Shown here piece by piece: positions 10,393-21,125 of a stretch of DNA of 64,000 bases; the first letter of the stretch is position 1, and the number at the start of each line of letters is the position of its first letter. The DNA lies in NCBI GenBank assembly GCA_028095005.1, contig CM051463.1, positions 4,510,295-4,574,294 on the forward strand, read 5' to 3'. Source of the stretch: Rhynchospora pubera. Lineage: Eukaryota > Streptophyta > Magnoliopsida > Poales > Cyperaceae. Position numbers and translations under genes: made by a program. Under the pieces are notes generated by a model. It was given only the letters and a program-made list of their open reading frames with translations, was not told where the DNA came from and made no database searches.

Positions 10393-11872
10393 CCGAAATC
10401 AATCTTGTAGACAGTGAAGGTACTAGTAAGGCATTGCTAAGAGTCAGTTTAGTTGAGAGATTAATATCACCAGCTCCAATCACTGGATATGTTTTTCCAT
10501 TCGCATTAATTACACCAGCTTTTTGTGAATTTTTCTCATTAACCATATCACTTTTTTCATATGTCATGTGATCGGTAGCTCCTGAGTCAATAATCCAACT
10601 TTTATGTTGTGCTGTACTTTTGTCACTGATTGTGTTAGTATAGCAGGTTTTGCTTGGTATTTGAGAATCATAATTCTGACTTAAGCAAGAGAGGTGAATA
10701 TTACCTTTGGTTGAGTTACTAGTACCCTCACCTGTAGTCTTGCAAGTTGTTGCAACCGCAAGCCCACCAATAGCCAGTGCATGCTCATGTTCTTGCATCG
10801 ATTCTGTTTGGTTTTGGTTGGTGGTTACCATGCTTACACGCCCTCTATTTTCATCATTCTGTTGCTTCCTTTTCGGGTTCTTCCACCAATCAGGGTAGCC
10901 AACCAGTTCAAAGCATTGTTCTTTCAGGTGCTTCGAGCCTCCACAGTGAGTGCATTTGAGTTTGGACTTATCAATTGGATGCCAGCTCTTGTCTGTCTTT
11001 GAGTTTGACTCACGGGGTTTGTAGCCCCTAGTAACCATGGCAACTGAATTTGAATTCACCACTTGTCCACCCTTGATCATAATACCTTGACGATTCGATT
11101 CACGTCTCACATGAGCATAGGCTTGCTCAAGAGATGGAAAAGGTGTCATATGTAAAACTTGTGCTCGAATCCCATCAAGGTAATCATCAAGGGCATCAAG
11201 AAATGTATAAACTCGGGTTTTTTGAATAAACATGTTAAAGTTTTCTATGTCATGGGCACATACCATAGGATTTGGACTGCGAAAGTCAATCTCTTGCCAC
11301 ACACCTTGCAGTTCATCGTAGAGTTCTTCGAGAGTTCTACCGTGTTGTTTAATTTGCAACACTCGGCGGTTTAATTCAAACACCTGTGCTTCATCACTTC
11401 CATCATAGTATGTGGTGGCTAGTGCTTTCCATACATCTCGTGCAGTGGGATGTCTGATGTATTTGCTCCTCAATCGCGGCTCGAGTGAATTAATCAACCA
11501 TCCTTTGACCACCACATCGTCCACCTCCCACTTATGAAACTCATTTGCCCTTGTCTTATCTGGAGGCGCAGGATCTCCTGTAAGATGCCGCATACGTTCT
11601 CGTCCCTTGACATACCTTTCAACTGCTTGACACCAAAAAGAATAGTTAGTGCCATCCATTTTAACCTCAATTGGATTAGGATGAATTACACCATCTGTCA
11701 CGGCAACAGTTTGTGTCACCGGTTGGGCCAGTGCCGCATTTTGCATTGCGACCATTTGGGTTTGTTGAAGAGTTATGGCTTGGGTAAGTTGAGTAAGTTT
11801 ATCCATCAGATCTGTCGGATTGAAAGGTGGAGGGTTTTCGGGGTCTGACATCTCCTTCTTCTTGTTCTTCAC
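10289..11872 (-). CDS. gag: Copia gag and start of protease
   Basis: The 527-codon frame begins just inside the primer-binding site. It could start at the first Met (11872) or at the second (11851, MSDPENPPPF), which resembles the usual Copia gag start. It has the Copia gag domain (WCQAVERYVKGRERM; EVDDVVVKGWLINSLEP), a CCHC zinc knuckle (CTHCGGSKHLKEQC, spacing C-x2-C-x4-H-x4-C) and the aspartic-protease active site (WIIDSGATDHM). Gag packages the RNA; protease cuts the polyprotein. The last ~35 codons are out of frame read-through after a one-base length change in an A run, so true homology ends near 10390. Confidence 0.9.
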   Translation of the reverse strand: MKNKKKEMSDPENPPPFNPTDLMDKLTQLTQAITLQQTQMVAMQNAALAQPVTQTVAVTDGVIHPNPIEVKMDGTNYSFWCQAVERYVKGRERMRHLTGDPAPPDKTRANEFHKWEVDDVVVKGWLINSLEPRLRSKYIRHPTARDVWKALATTYYDGSDEAQVFELNRRVLQIKQHGRTLEELYDELQGVWQEIDFRSPNPMVCAHDIENFNMFIQKTRVYTFLDALDDYLDGIRAQVLHMTPFPSLEQAYAHVRRESNRQGIMIKGGQVVNSNSVAMVTRGYKPRESNSKTDKSWHPIDKSKLKCTHCGGSKHLKEQCFELVGYPDWWKNPKRKQQNDENRGRVSMVTTNQNQTESMQEHEHALAIGGLAVATTCKTTGEGTSNSTKGNIHLSCLSQNYDSQIPSKTCYTNTISDKSTAQHKSWIIDSGATDHMTYEKSDMVNEKNSQKAGVINANGKTYPVIGAGDINLSTKLTLSNALLVPSLSTRLISVGQLTQKIKLCCTYVSLLLCVSGSPHERDNWPWY

Positions 11873-11907
11873 ACCAGTTTGATTTCTTCACCACTGCCCA
11901 GTTCAGA

Positions 11908-11925
11908 ACAGCTGCTCTGATACCA
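11908..11925 (-). other. Primer-binding site for initiator tRNA-Met
   Basis: On the minus strand the bases directly after the 5' LTR read TGGTATCAGAGCAGC. TGGTATCAGAGC is the standard plant Copia primer-binding site, complementary to the 3' end of initiator tRNA-Met. Confidence 0.9.
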
Positions 11926-12301
11926 TGTCAAAACAGTAACAGAGAACACCAAACTCCCTTGAAACTCCCTCCCACCCAATTTATTTCATAAGCAAAAAAG
12001 GTTTACAGCAATATTCTTCTTCTCTCTTTTTTTACAATACTTTTTTCCTCATCCCGTTTTTCTGTTGAATACTAAGCTTTTTAGTACAATAGCAATCAAT
12101 AGCTACCTAATCATTTTTTTATTACATTCCTAAAAGAATAAAAACGAATCTTCCTCTGGAAGAAACTTTCTGCTTCTATCACGCCACATAAGGAAATAGC
12201 TATCTTGTGTATACTGTTGCTGAGAAATAACGATCTTTCCTTCTGTCCATCTATTCGCATATGCACCCAATTTTAGACGTGTCACAGTGTCTGATTCAAC
12301 A
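11926..12301 (-). repeat. 5' LTR of the Copia element
   Basis: 376 bp, TG...CA ends, 5 differences from 6898-7273 by my count. It would carry the element promoter, although I cannot point to a strong TATA box. Confidence 0.95.
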
Positions 12302-12306
12302 GATAC

Positions 12307-12647
12307 ATATGGCGCCTGTATCTGACATAATACCTATCTCATGTCCCTATTTATTATTATTATTTTTTTTGAAATACAACTCATGTCCGTATAGAAATTG
12401 AAGAGAAACTAATGTGTCACATCAGATAATTGACTGTATTCAGATTGCTTAGGTCAAACTAAACTCTTGGCTATGATAGAATGGGTCCTAATTTGACAGA
12501 AGACAAGTACTCAATTTTATTTCTTAAGTGACAATCATAACAATCCGAAAATTGTATTATTATTTAAAGCATATTTTTCATAATCATGGAAAATGGATTT
12601 GAACGCTTGCAGTCATCATTTAAAACTTGTAAGAATGGATATAATGG
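12307..12647. other. Intergenic
   Basis: AT-rich, nothing recognised. Confidence 0.5.
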
Positions 12648-13353
12648 GGTGATTTAGATTTATGTCATTACAAATATTTAAAATTAGAGATATGCCATCA
12701 CTAAACGACAAATTATTATTTTGCCACTGTAAAATAATAGAAATTAGTTTTTTGCCATTGGACAATTATATGACAATTTTACCCTTTAACATATGACACT
12801 ATAAAACTTAAAAATTATTAATATGACATCACAAAAGATATAATTGGTTTTATGCCATTATAAATCTAGTTTTATACCATTGCAAAATAATAAAATTATT
12901 CTATGCCACCGGTGCATAAAAATAATTGCATAGATCTTATTAGTCATCTAACATTGGTATAATTCTAATTTTCAAATAAAAATAATTGTTTTTAAGATTT
13001 ATTTGCAATTTTTTTTTCACGTAAATAATTACGGACCTTCAACTATACCGCTAATTGGAGACGGATTATGAACATTTTCTTCTATAATTGAGGATTGTCC
13101 TTTGATTAGCGTATTTTTTTTTTCCGAGCGTTGTCTGCGTTTTTTTAGGGTTTGTTTTTAATGGGATAATTTAGTCATTAGAAAAAAATATTGACATTTT
13201 TGGTAATGGCATTTTTAGAATTTAGTATGTTTTTAGAGAAATAGTGGTATAAAACTAATTCTACCAATTCTACAATGGCATAAATATAATTATCAATTTA
13301 AAGATGACATTTTTCTAATTATCAAAATTCACAGTGGCATGAAACTAATTACC
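12648..13353. mobile_element. Foldback-like element with short phrase repeats
   Basis: The left part repeats a phrase of about 25-40 bp carrying TATGCCATT, TTTGCCACTG or TATGACATCAC. The right part carries the same phrase inverted (AATGGCAT, AGTGGCATGAAAC). The ends GGTGATTTAGATTTATGTC and, inverted, GGTAATTAGTTTCATGCC are a plausible terminal inverted repeat. Flanks show only a weak possible duplication. No protein is encoded. Confidence 0.5.
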
Positions 13354-13510
13354 TCTATATTGGGTTTTAAAAATCCTTTACATTTAAATGCATATTAGAT
13401 TGAACAAAAATTAAGTACTTGTGTATTTAGCTTTCTTTTTGAAAAAAATGGATATTCATAGAGATCACTAAAGAGGGTGAGGATATCGAAAATTTAGTAC
13501 AATATTTTAA

Positions 13511-13914
13511 GAGAAAGTTTAATATACACCATAGTGCATAGGACTTTCGATGCACCATGGATTTTTTCGAAAGTATTTTATAAATTGACAAATGTAATTT
13601 AACCAATCTAATCTACATATTGAATCTCATAGCAAACAAAATTTTACAAATTTTTTAAATTTTATTACTATTTTTTATTTTTTAAACATGCTATATTGGA
13701 AACAAATTACTATTTACAACATTAAAAAAATGACAGGTTTTAAAAAATTCTAAAGAAATAGTAATAAGATTTCGAAAATAGTGAAATTTGGTTTGCTATA
13801 AGATTTCAATATGTAGATTAGATTGGTTAAATTAGATTTGTCAATTTACAAAAATATTTTCGGAAAAGTCAACGATGTATAGAAAACTCTATGCACTACA
13901 TATTAAACTTTCTC
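13511..13914. mobile_element. Palindromic Mutator-like MITE, 404 bp
   Basis: A near full-length inverted repeat that starts GAGAAAGTTTAATATA and ends with its inverse. It is flanked by the perfect 9-bp duplication ATATTTTAA (13502-13510 and 13915-13923). A hairpin near the left end (CCATAGTGCAT...ATGCACCATGG, 13529-13560) parallels hairpins in the related copies at 55724 and 57506. Non-coding. Confidence 0.88.
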
Positions 13915-14449
13915 ATATTTTAATTGGATCCTTGAATGCTTATTACGTGATGAGATTCTCTGGCTAAAATGCTATAAGTATTGTATGGTATATTAGAATA
14001 CTTAAAAAATTTCAAGCCATATAACTCGGCTCTTTGTTCTAGTATATATTCGAGAGGGATTGAATAAATTATTATATGTTTCAACTTTTCTTTTTTTTTC
14101 CCATCACCGGAAAAAAATTATATTAAGAAGGGGATCTAGTCCACCAATAAATAGTGTTTTTCATGACAGATATATGAAGTAGCATTTTATTTGGGTTTTG
14201 GTTGGATGAGGAGAGAATCTTAGCAATTTCCCTAACCAAGATGGATGTAACAATTGTTATTTCTTTTCATTTCAACTTTATGGATCCTATTGCAGAAACA
14301 TGATTTGGCAAAAATATAATATTAAAAAAGAAAAAAAAACTGCATTGAAAATGTAATCTTTTGGATCGGTACGTACTATGAGGAAACCGAAGTTCCAGCC
14401 TATTCACCCACTTTGATTTGTCAAGCAGCAATTGGAGAAGGAAAATCAA

Positions 14450-14605
14450 GGGGTGCATTTGGATTGTTGGAAGAAAGAAGAAGAAGAATGAAGAAGAAAA
14501 AAAAATTATAAACAATCTAAATTTTTCACAAAATTACACACTTCCCAATACTTCTTTCCACTTCTTCCCTTCTTTCCTTCTTCCTACACCTATCCAAACT
14601 CACCC
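14450..14605. mobile_element. Short foldback MITE (CGTTTGGATGG family)
   Basis: The ends GGGTGCATTTGGATTG and, inverted, GGGTGAGTTTGGATAG bound about 155 bp. The interior is rich in AGAAGAAG on the left and CTTCTTCC on the right, with acacttcccaatacttctt as in the copies at 5539 and 46.7 kb. AAG on both sides may be a 3-bp duplication or chance. Confidence 0.6.
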
Positions 14606-14662
14606 AAGAAGCTTTAGGTAATTTGATCTGGCATACCGATACTTAGTTGTGTGTATCATTTC

Positions 14663-14769
14663 TTATTTTAGACAACAGTTCAAAAGGATTACGCATCAAT
14701 TAACCTTAATTAAAAATATACCTGCCGAGACTTTATAGAAATTAATGTTTTTATTTTAGACAACAGTTC
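14663..14769. repeat. 19-bp direct repeat flanking a 69-bp segment
   Basis: TTATTTTAGACAACAGTTC occurs at 14663-14681 and 14751-14769. The 69 bp between has no poly-A and no recognised identity. It could be a small insertion with its target duplication or a local duplication. Confidence 0.5.
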
Positions 14770-14999
14770 GTGTCGACGCGACACAACAGAAGACTCTAAC
14801 ACGAGCATGTTTGACACGACACGACACCCACGATTGAAGAACAGTAACGACACAACAAATGATCCGGACATGATATGTTTGGCACGGCTCGACACAACAG
14901 GACACATATTTAAAATACTATATATTATACAATTTATTAAAATATAAAATATTAAAATAAAAAAGTAAAATAAAAAACCGAAAACCGAAAACCGAAAAA

Positions 15000-15190
15000 A
15001 AAAACACGGCCCACACTTGTTACGGAATTCCAAATTCCATAACAAGCCTGTTAGAAATCGTAACAAGCTAGTTATGGAATTCGGGATTCTGTACTTATGA
15101 TACTATTTAAAAAAATCTTCTTATATTGCTATTATTTTTAATATTTTATATTATTTTTTAATTTTTCGGCATTTTTAACCATGGTTTCTC
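15000..15190. repeat. Partial copy of the 39.6/42.7-kb inverted-repeat sequence
   Basis: Contains ggaattc palindrome-like units followed by TGATACTATTT and an AT-rich tract (attgctattatttttaatatt). It resembles the outer end of the right arm at 42580-42687. Only one end is recognised. Confidence 0.5.
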
Positions 15191-15854
15191 TAGCCCAATA
15201 ACTCATTTTAGTAATTCTACCAAAGAAAAATAATAGCCCAGCTTTGGTCCTTTTACTCTGTAGGAGAAAAAAAAATATAAATACAATTCAAGCTATTATC
15301 AGAGGCCCAATGTCCCCGAAACAACCCATTTTCACTAATCGTTTTGTTTATGACACGAAATAATTTGCATTAACCGTTTCATTTCAAAAGACGATCAAAA
15401 TGATCAATTAACAGACAATTAATTTCTATACATAATTTTCTAATTCGAAATGATCAAAACGTGTACTTGTGTTCGATTTGCTGCTTTGACAATTAAATTT
15501 TATATATATTTTTCTATTTCATATGCATAACTGACCGGTTTGATACAGCAATATTTTCAATTCATCAAAATTTATTTATAAATGCTAAAAAATACATAAA
15601 ATGACATATAACGGTTAATTGAAAATAAACGAAATGAAAGAAGCAGGTTTCATTTAACAAAAGAAACAAAAATAGTTTTGTTAACCTTTTTGAAGGGGAC
15701 GAAGCAAAACGAAATAGAGTTCTGTTTGCAGCCCTGCTCATTATTGATACTAGCAAATTGATGCCCTCATATGTGGGCAAATAAAGAAAGAAAAAAATAT
15801 TAAACAATAAAGATATTTTGCTCAATCTATCAGTGATACATATAATTATAGTGT
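15191..15854. other. Intergenic, possible hAT remnant end
   Basis: No gene. Near 15725-15740 the sequence tttgcagccctgc resembles an inverted hAT end (GCAGGGCTGCAAA), but I found no partner end, so no element is called. Confidence 0.3.
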
Positions 15855-16007
15855 TCAATTTATTTTCTTGTTAAATGGAAAACCAAAACATATCGTTGCT
15901 TCATCAAGGGATTGATATCCAAGTATCAAACTACATATCAAATCAATTTATTTTCTTGTTAAATGGAAAACCAAAACATATCGTTGCTTCATCAAGGGAT
16001 TGATATC
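15855..16007. repeat. Perfect 65-bp direct repeat
   Basis: The 65 bp at 15855-15919 (TCAATTTATTTTCTTG... to ...GGGATTGATATC) recur without change at 15943-16007, separated by 23 bp. The identity indicates a very recent local duplication. It lies just outside the satellite array. Confidence 0.9.
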
Positions 16008-16189
16008 GTTGCTTGGATTTGTGCATTAATAAACAGTAGAGATTTATTTTGCCTCATTAGTGTATTTTTTTTTTCACCGCAAAGAATTTCAATTGGGATT
16101 CTAACTGCAGTTCTTGCAAGTTCCAACGGTTCCTTCATTATCAAATTGTCACATAGTTTATTTCAATACTATTTGCCGCATTCTTGATA

Positions 16190-19100
16190 GAATAAAAACT
16201 AAATGTAGATTATTGTGATGAAATAACTAGAAAGAATCCAGAAACGATTGAAATGCACAACAAATGCTCATAATTGCATTATCTGCACTTTATATTCATA
16301 TTACCATGTGTAATCCAAACTTTTTGAATAAATAACATATGAATAATATTTTAGACAGTATAAAGAGTATAAATATAGATTATTGTGATTAATTGACATA
16401 GAATGAATCCAGAAATTGTTGAAATGCTCAAATGATGTTCAGAATTGCATTATCTGCAATTTATATGCTTAATTAAAATCTATAATCCAATCTTTATGAA
16501 TAAATAGCATATGAATCATACTCTAGACAGTATAAGGAGTTTAAATGAAGATTATTGTGATGAAATGACTTAGAATGAATCCAGAAACGATTGAAATGCT
16601 AAAAAAATACTCAAAATAGCATTATCTACACTTTATATGCGTAATCACCTTATATAATTCAATTTTTTAATAAATAACATATGAATCATATTAGATAGTA
16701 GGAAGTATTTAAATGTAGATTATTATGATAAAATAATTTAGAATGAATCCAGAAACGATTAAAATGCTAAAAATAATATCAGAATTGCATTATCGACACT
16801 TTATATGCGTAATTACCTCATATAATCCAATCTTTTAGAATAAGTAGCATATGAATCATATTCTAGACAGTATTAAGAGTTTAAATATTGATTATTGTGG
16901 TGAAATGACTTAGAATGATACCAGAAACGATTGAAATGCTCAAATGATTCTCAAAATTGTATTATTTTCACTTTATATGCCTAATTACCATGTATAATAC
17001 AATCTTCTAGATAAATAATATATAAATCATATTCTAGACAATATAAGGAGTTTAAATATAGATTATTGTGATGAAATCAGTTAGATGATTCCATAAACGA
17101 TTGATTTGCTAAAAAAAATGCTCTGAATAGCATTATCTGAATTTTATATGCGTAATTATCATGTATAATCTAATTTTTTTGAATAAATAACATATGAATC
17201 ATATTTTAGATAGTATAAAGAGTTTAAATATATATTATTGTGACGAAGTGACTTAGAATGAATCCAGAAACGATTGAAATGCTCCAAACAAATACCTAGA
17301 ATTGCATTATATGGAATTTATATGCGCAATTAACAGGTATAATCCAATCTAATTGAATAAATAACATATGAATAATGTTCTAGTCAGTATAAGAAGTATA
17401 AATGTAGGTTATTGTAATGAAAGGACTTAGAATGAAACCAGAAATATTTGAAATGCTCAAATGATGCTCAAAATTGCATTATTTACAATTTAATATGCGT
17501 AAGTACCATGTATAATTCAATATTTTTGAATTAATAACAAATGAATAGTATTATTTTCAGTATAAAGAGTTTAAATGTAGATTAATGTGATGAAATGACT
17601 TAGAATGAATCCATAAACGATTGAAATACTCAAATGATCCTCAGAATTGCATTATCTGCACTTTATATGCGTAATTACGATGTATAATCCAATATTTTCG
17701 AATAAATAACATATGAATCATGTTTTTGTCAGTATAAAGGGTTCAAATGTAGATTCTTATGAAGGAAGGACTTAGAATGAATCAAGAAATGATTAAATTG
17801 CTCAAATGATGCTCTTTATATGCATAACTACCATGTATAATCCAATCTTTTCAAATAAATTACATATGTATCGTATTCTAGACAGTATAAGAAGTGTCAA
17901 TGTAGATTATTGTAAAGAAATAATTACAATGCACAAATGATGCTTAGAATTGAATTATTTGCACTGTATACGCATAATTATCTTTTATAATCCAATATTT
18001 TTGAATAAAAAATATATGAATCATATTCTAGACAATATAAAGAGTTTAAATGTAAAAAATTATGGTGAAATGACTTAGAATAAATCCAGAAACGATTGAA
18101 ATGCTAAAAAAAACTAAAAATTACATTATCTTCACTTTATATGCGTAATTACCATCTATAATCCATTATTTTTGAATAAATAATATATGAATCATATTCT
18201 AGACAGTATAAAGAGTTTTAAAATAGATTATTGTGTTCAAATGAGTTAGAATGAATCCAGAAATGATTGAAATGCTAAAAAAATGCTCAGAATAGCATTA
18301 TCTGCAATTTATATGTGAAATCACCGCATATAATCCAATCTTTTTGAATAAACAATATATGAATCATATTCTAGACAGTATAAAGAAATTAAATATAGAT
18401 TATTGTGATGAAAAGACTTAGAAGGAATCGAGAAACGATTGAAATGCTCAAATGAAGTTCAAAATTGCATTATTTGCAATTCATATGCGGAATTACCATC
18501 TATAATCCAATTTTTTCAACAAATAACATATGAATCATATTCCAGACAGTATAAGGAGTTTTAAATGTAAATTATTGTAATGAAATAACTTAGAATGAAT
18601 CTAGAAACTATTGAAATGGTCAAATGATTCTCAGAATTGTATTATTTTGCACTTTATATGCGTAATTATCGTGTATAATCCAATATTTTTGAATAAATAA
18701 TATATGAATCGAATTCTATTCAGTATAAAGAATTTAAATATAGATTATTGTGATGAAATGACTTAGAATGAATCAAGAAATGATTGAAATGCTCAATGAT
18801 GCTCATAATTGCATTATTTTCAATTTATATGCGTAATTACAAAGTATAATATAATATTTTGAATAAATAACATATGAATAGTATTTTACTCTGCATAAAG
18901 TGTTTAAATGCATATTATTGTGATGAAATGATTTAGAATGAATCCAGAAACGATTGAACTGCTCAAATGATACATAGAATTGCATTATTTGCACTTTATA
19001 TGTGTAATTACCAAGTATAATCCAATATTTTTGAATAAATAACATATGAATTATGTTTTAGACGTAAAGAGTTTAAATGTAGATTCTTGTGATGGAAGGA

Positions 19101-21125
19101 CTTAGAATGAATCCAGAAACAACTGAAATGCTTTAAAAATTCTCAAAAATACATTATTTGTACTTTATATGCGTAATTACCATGTATAATCCAATTTTTT
19201 TTCAATAAATAACATATCCTAGACAATATAAAGAGTTTAAATGTATATTATTATGATGAAATAACTTAGAATGAATCCAGAAACGATGTAAATGCTCAAA
19301 TGATGCTCGGAATTGCATCATTTGCAATTTATATGCGTATTTATCATGTATAACCCAAAATTTTTCAACAAATAACATGTGGATCATTATACAGTCCTTA
19401 ACATACTCCTTAACATGTGGATCATCATTTGCAATTTATATGCATAATTACCATGTATAATTCAATATTTCTGAGCAAATAACACAGGAATCATATTTTG
19501 GACTGTATAATGAGTTAAATGTTGATTATTGTGGTGAAATGAAATAGAATGAATCCAAAAACGATTGAAATGCTCAAATGAAACTCAGAATTACATTATC
19601 TGCAATTTATATGTGTAATTACCATGTATAATCCAATATTTTTAAACAAATAAATAACATATTAATCATATTCTAGACTGTATAAAGAGCTTAAATGTAG
19701 ATTATTGGTGATGAATGATTTAGAATGAATACAGAAACAATTGAAATGCTCAAATGATAATCATAATTGCATTATTTGCACTTTATATGAGTAATTAACA
19801 TGTATAATCCAATATTATTGAACAAATAATATATGAATTATATTCTGGACAGTGTAATGAGTTTCAGTGTAGATTATTGTTTTGATATGACTAAGAATGA
19901 ATTCAGAAAAAATTGAAATACTCAAATGATACTTAGAATTGCATTATCTACCATTTATATTCGTAATTAGCATGTATAATCCATTTTAAGTCATTTGAAT
20001 AAATAACATATGATGAATTTTATACTGTATAAAGATATTAAATGTAGATTATCGTAATGAAATGACTTAGTATGAATGAAGAAACGATTCAAATGCTCAA
20101 ATGATACTCAGAATCGCAATATTCACATTTATATGCATAATTGCTTTTTATCATACAATCTTTTTGAACAAATAACATATTAATCATATTCTAGACAGTC
20201 TAAAGAGTTTAAATGTAGATTATTGAGATCAAATGATTTAGGATGAATCCAGAAACGATTAAAATGCACAAATGATACTCAGAATTGCATTATCTTAAAT
20301 TTATATGCGTAATTACCATGTATAATTCAATATTTTCGAGCAAATAACACATGAATCATATTCTGGACTGTATAATGAGTTAAATGTTGATTATTGTGAT
20401 GAAATGAAATAGAAGGAATTCAAAAACGATTGAAATGCTCAAATGAAACTCAGAATTGCATTATCTGCACTTTATATGTGTAAAATTACCATGTATAATC
20501 CAATATTTTGAAACAAGTAACATATTAATCATATTCTAGATTATATAAAGAGTTTGAATGTAGATTATATTTTTGAAATGACTTATAATGAATCCAAAAA
20601 CTATTGAAATGCTCAAAAAATGTTCAGAATTATATTATCTGCTATTTATTTTCGTAATTACCACATATAATCCAGTATTTTTGAATAAATAACATATAAA
20701 TCATATTTTAGACAGTATAAAGAGTTTACATCAAGATTATTGTGATAAAAATGACATCGAATGAATCTAAAAACGATTGAAATGCTCAAATGCTGCTCTG
20801 AATTGCATTATTTGCACTTTATATGCGTAATTACCACGTATAATCTAATATGTTTGAATAAATAATATATGAATCGTATTCTATTCAGTATAAAGTGTTT
20901 AAAGAAAGATTATTCTGATGAAACGACTTTGAAGAAATCAAGAAATGATAGAAATGCTCTGAATTTCATTAATTGCACATTATATGCGTCATTACCATGT
21001 AAAATCCAATATTTTTTTAATAAATAACATATGAATCATATTCTATTCAGTATGAAGAGTTTAAATGTGCATTATTTTGATGAAATGAGTTAGAATGAAT
21101 CCATAAACGATTGAAATGCTCAGAC
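16190..21125 (+). repeat. Satellite array, left arm, monomer about 169 bp
   Basis: About 29 tandem diverged monomers. Each contains the phrases GATTATTGTGATGAAATGAC, GAATCCAGAAACGATTGAAA, TGCTCAAATGATGCTCAGAA, TTTATATGCGTAATTACCAT and GAATAAATAACATATGAATC. Anchor phrases recur every 167-173 bp (for example 16376, 16548, 16717, 16884). AT-rich, with many single-base and short indel differences. A local disruption occurs at about 19380-19440. Apparent open frames here are shadows of the repeat. No function is evident; the length is in the range of plant centromeric or subtelomeric satellites, but genes lie close by. Confidence 0.92.

Larger units (their letters stand above)
6898..12301 (-). mobile_element. 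Nearly complete Ty1/Copia LTR retrotransposon
   Basis: A 5.4-kb element on the minus strand with two 376-bp LTRs (TGTCA...CA), a perfect 5-bp target duplication GATAC (6893-6897 and 12302-12306), a primer-binding site, a polypurine tract and gag-protease-integrase-RT-RNase H in the Copia order. The LTRs differ at 5 of 376 positions by my count (about 1.3%). With commonly used plant substitution rates that suggests insertion roughly 0.5-1 million years ago; this is an inference. The coding region is whole except for two frame breaks, each a one-base length change in a homopolymer (about 10370-10392 and 9351-9358). Confidence 0.95.

Noticed and set aside
15725..15740. hAT end
   Set aside because: Only one possible end (inverted GCAGGGCTGCAAA); no partner and no 8-bp duplication.
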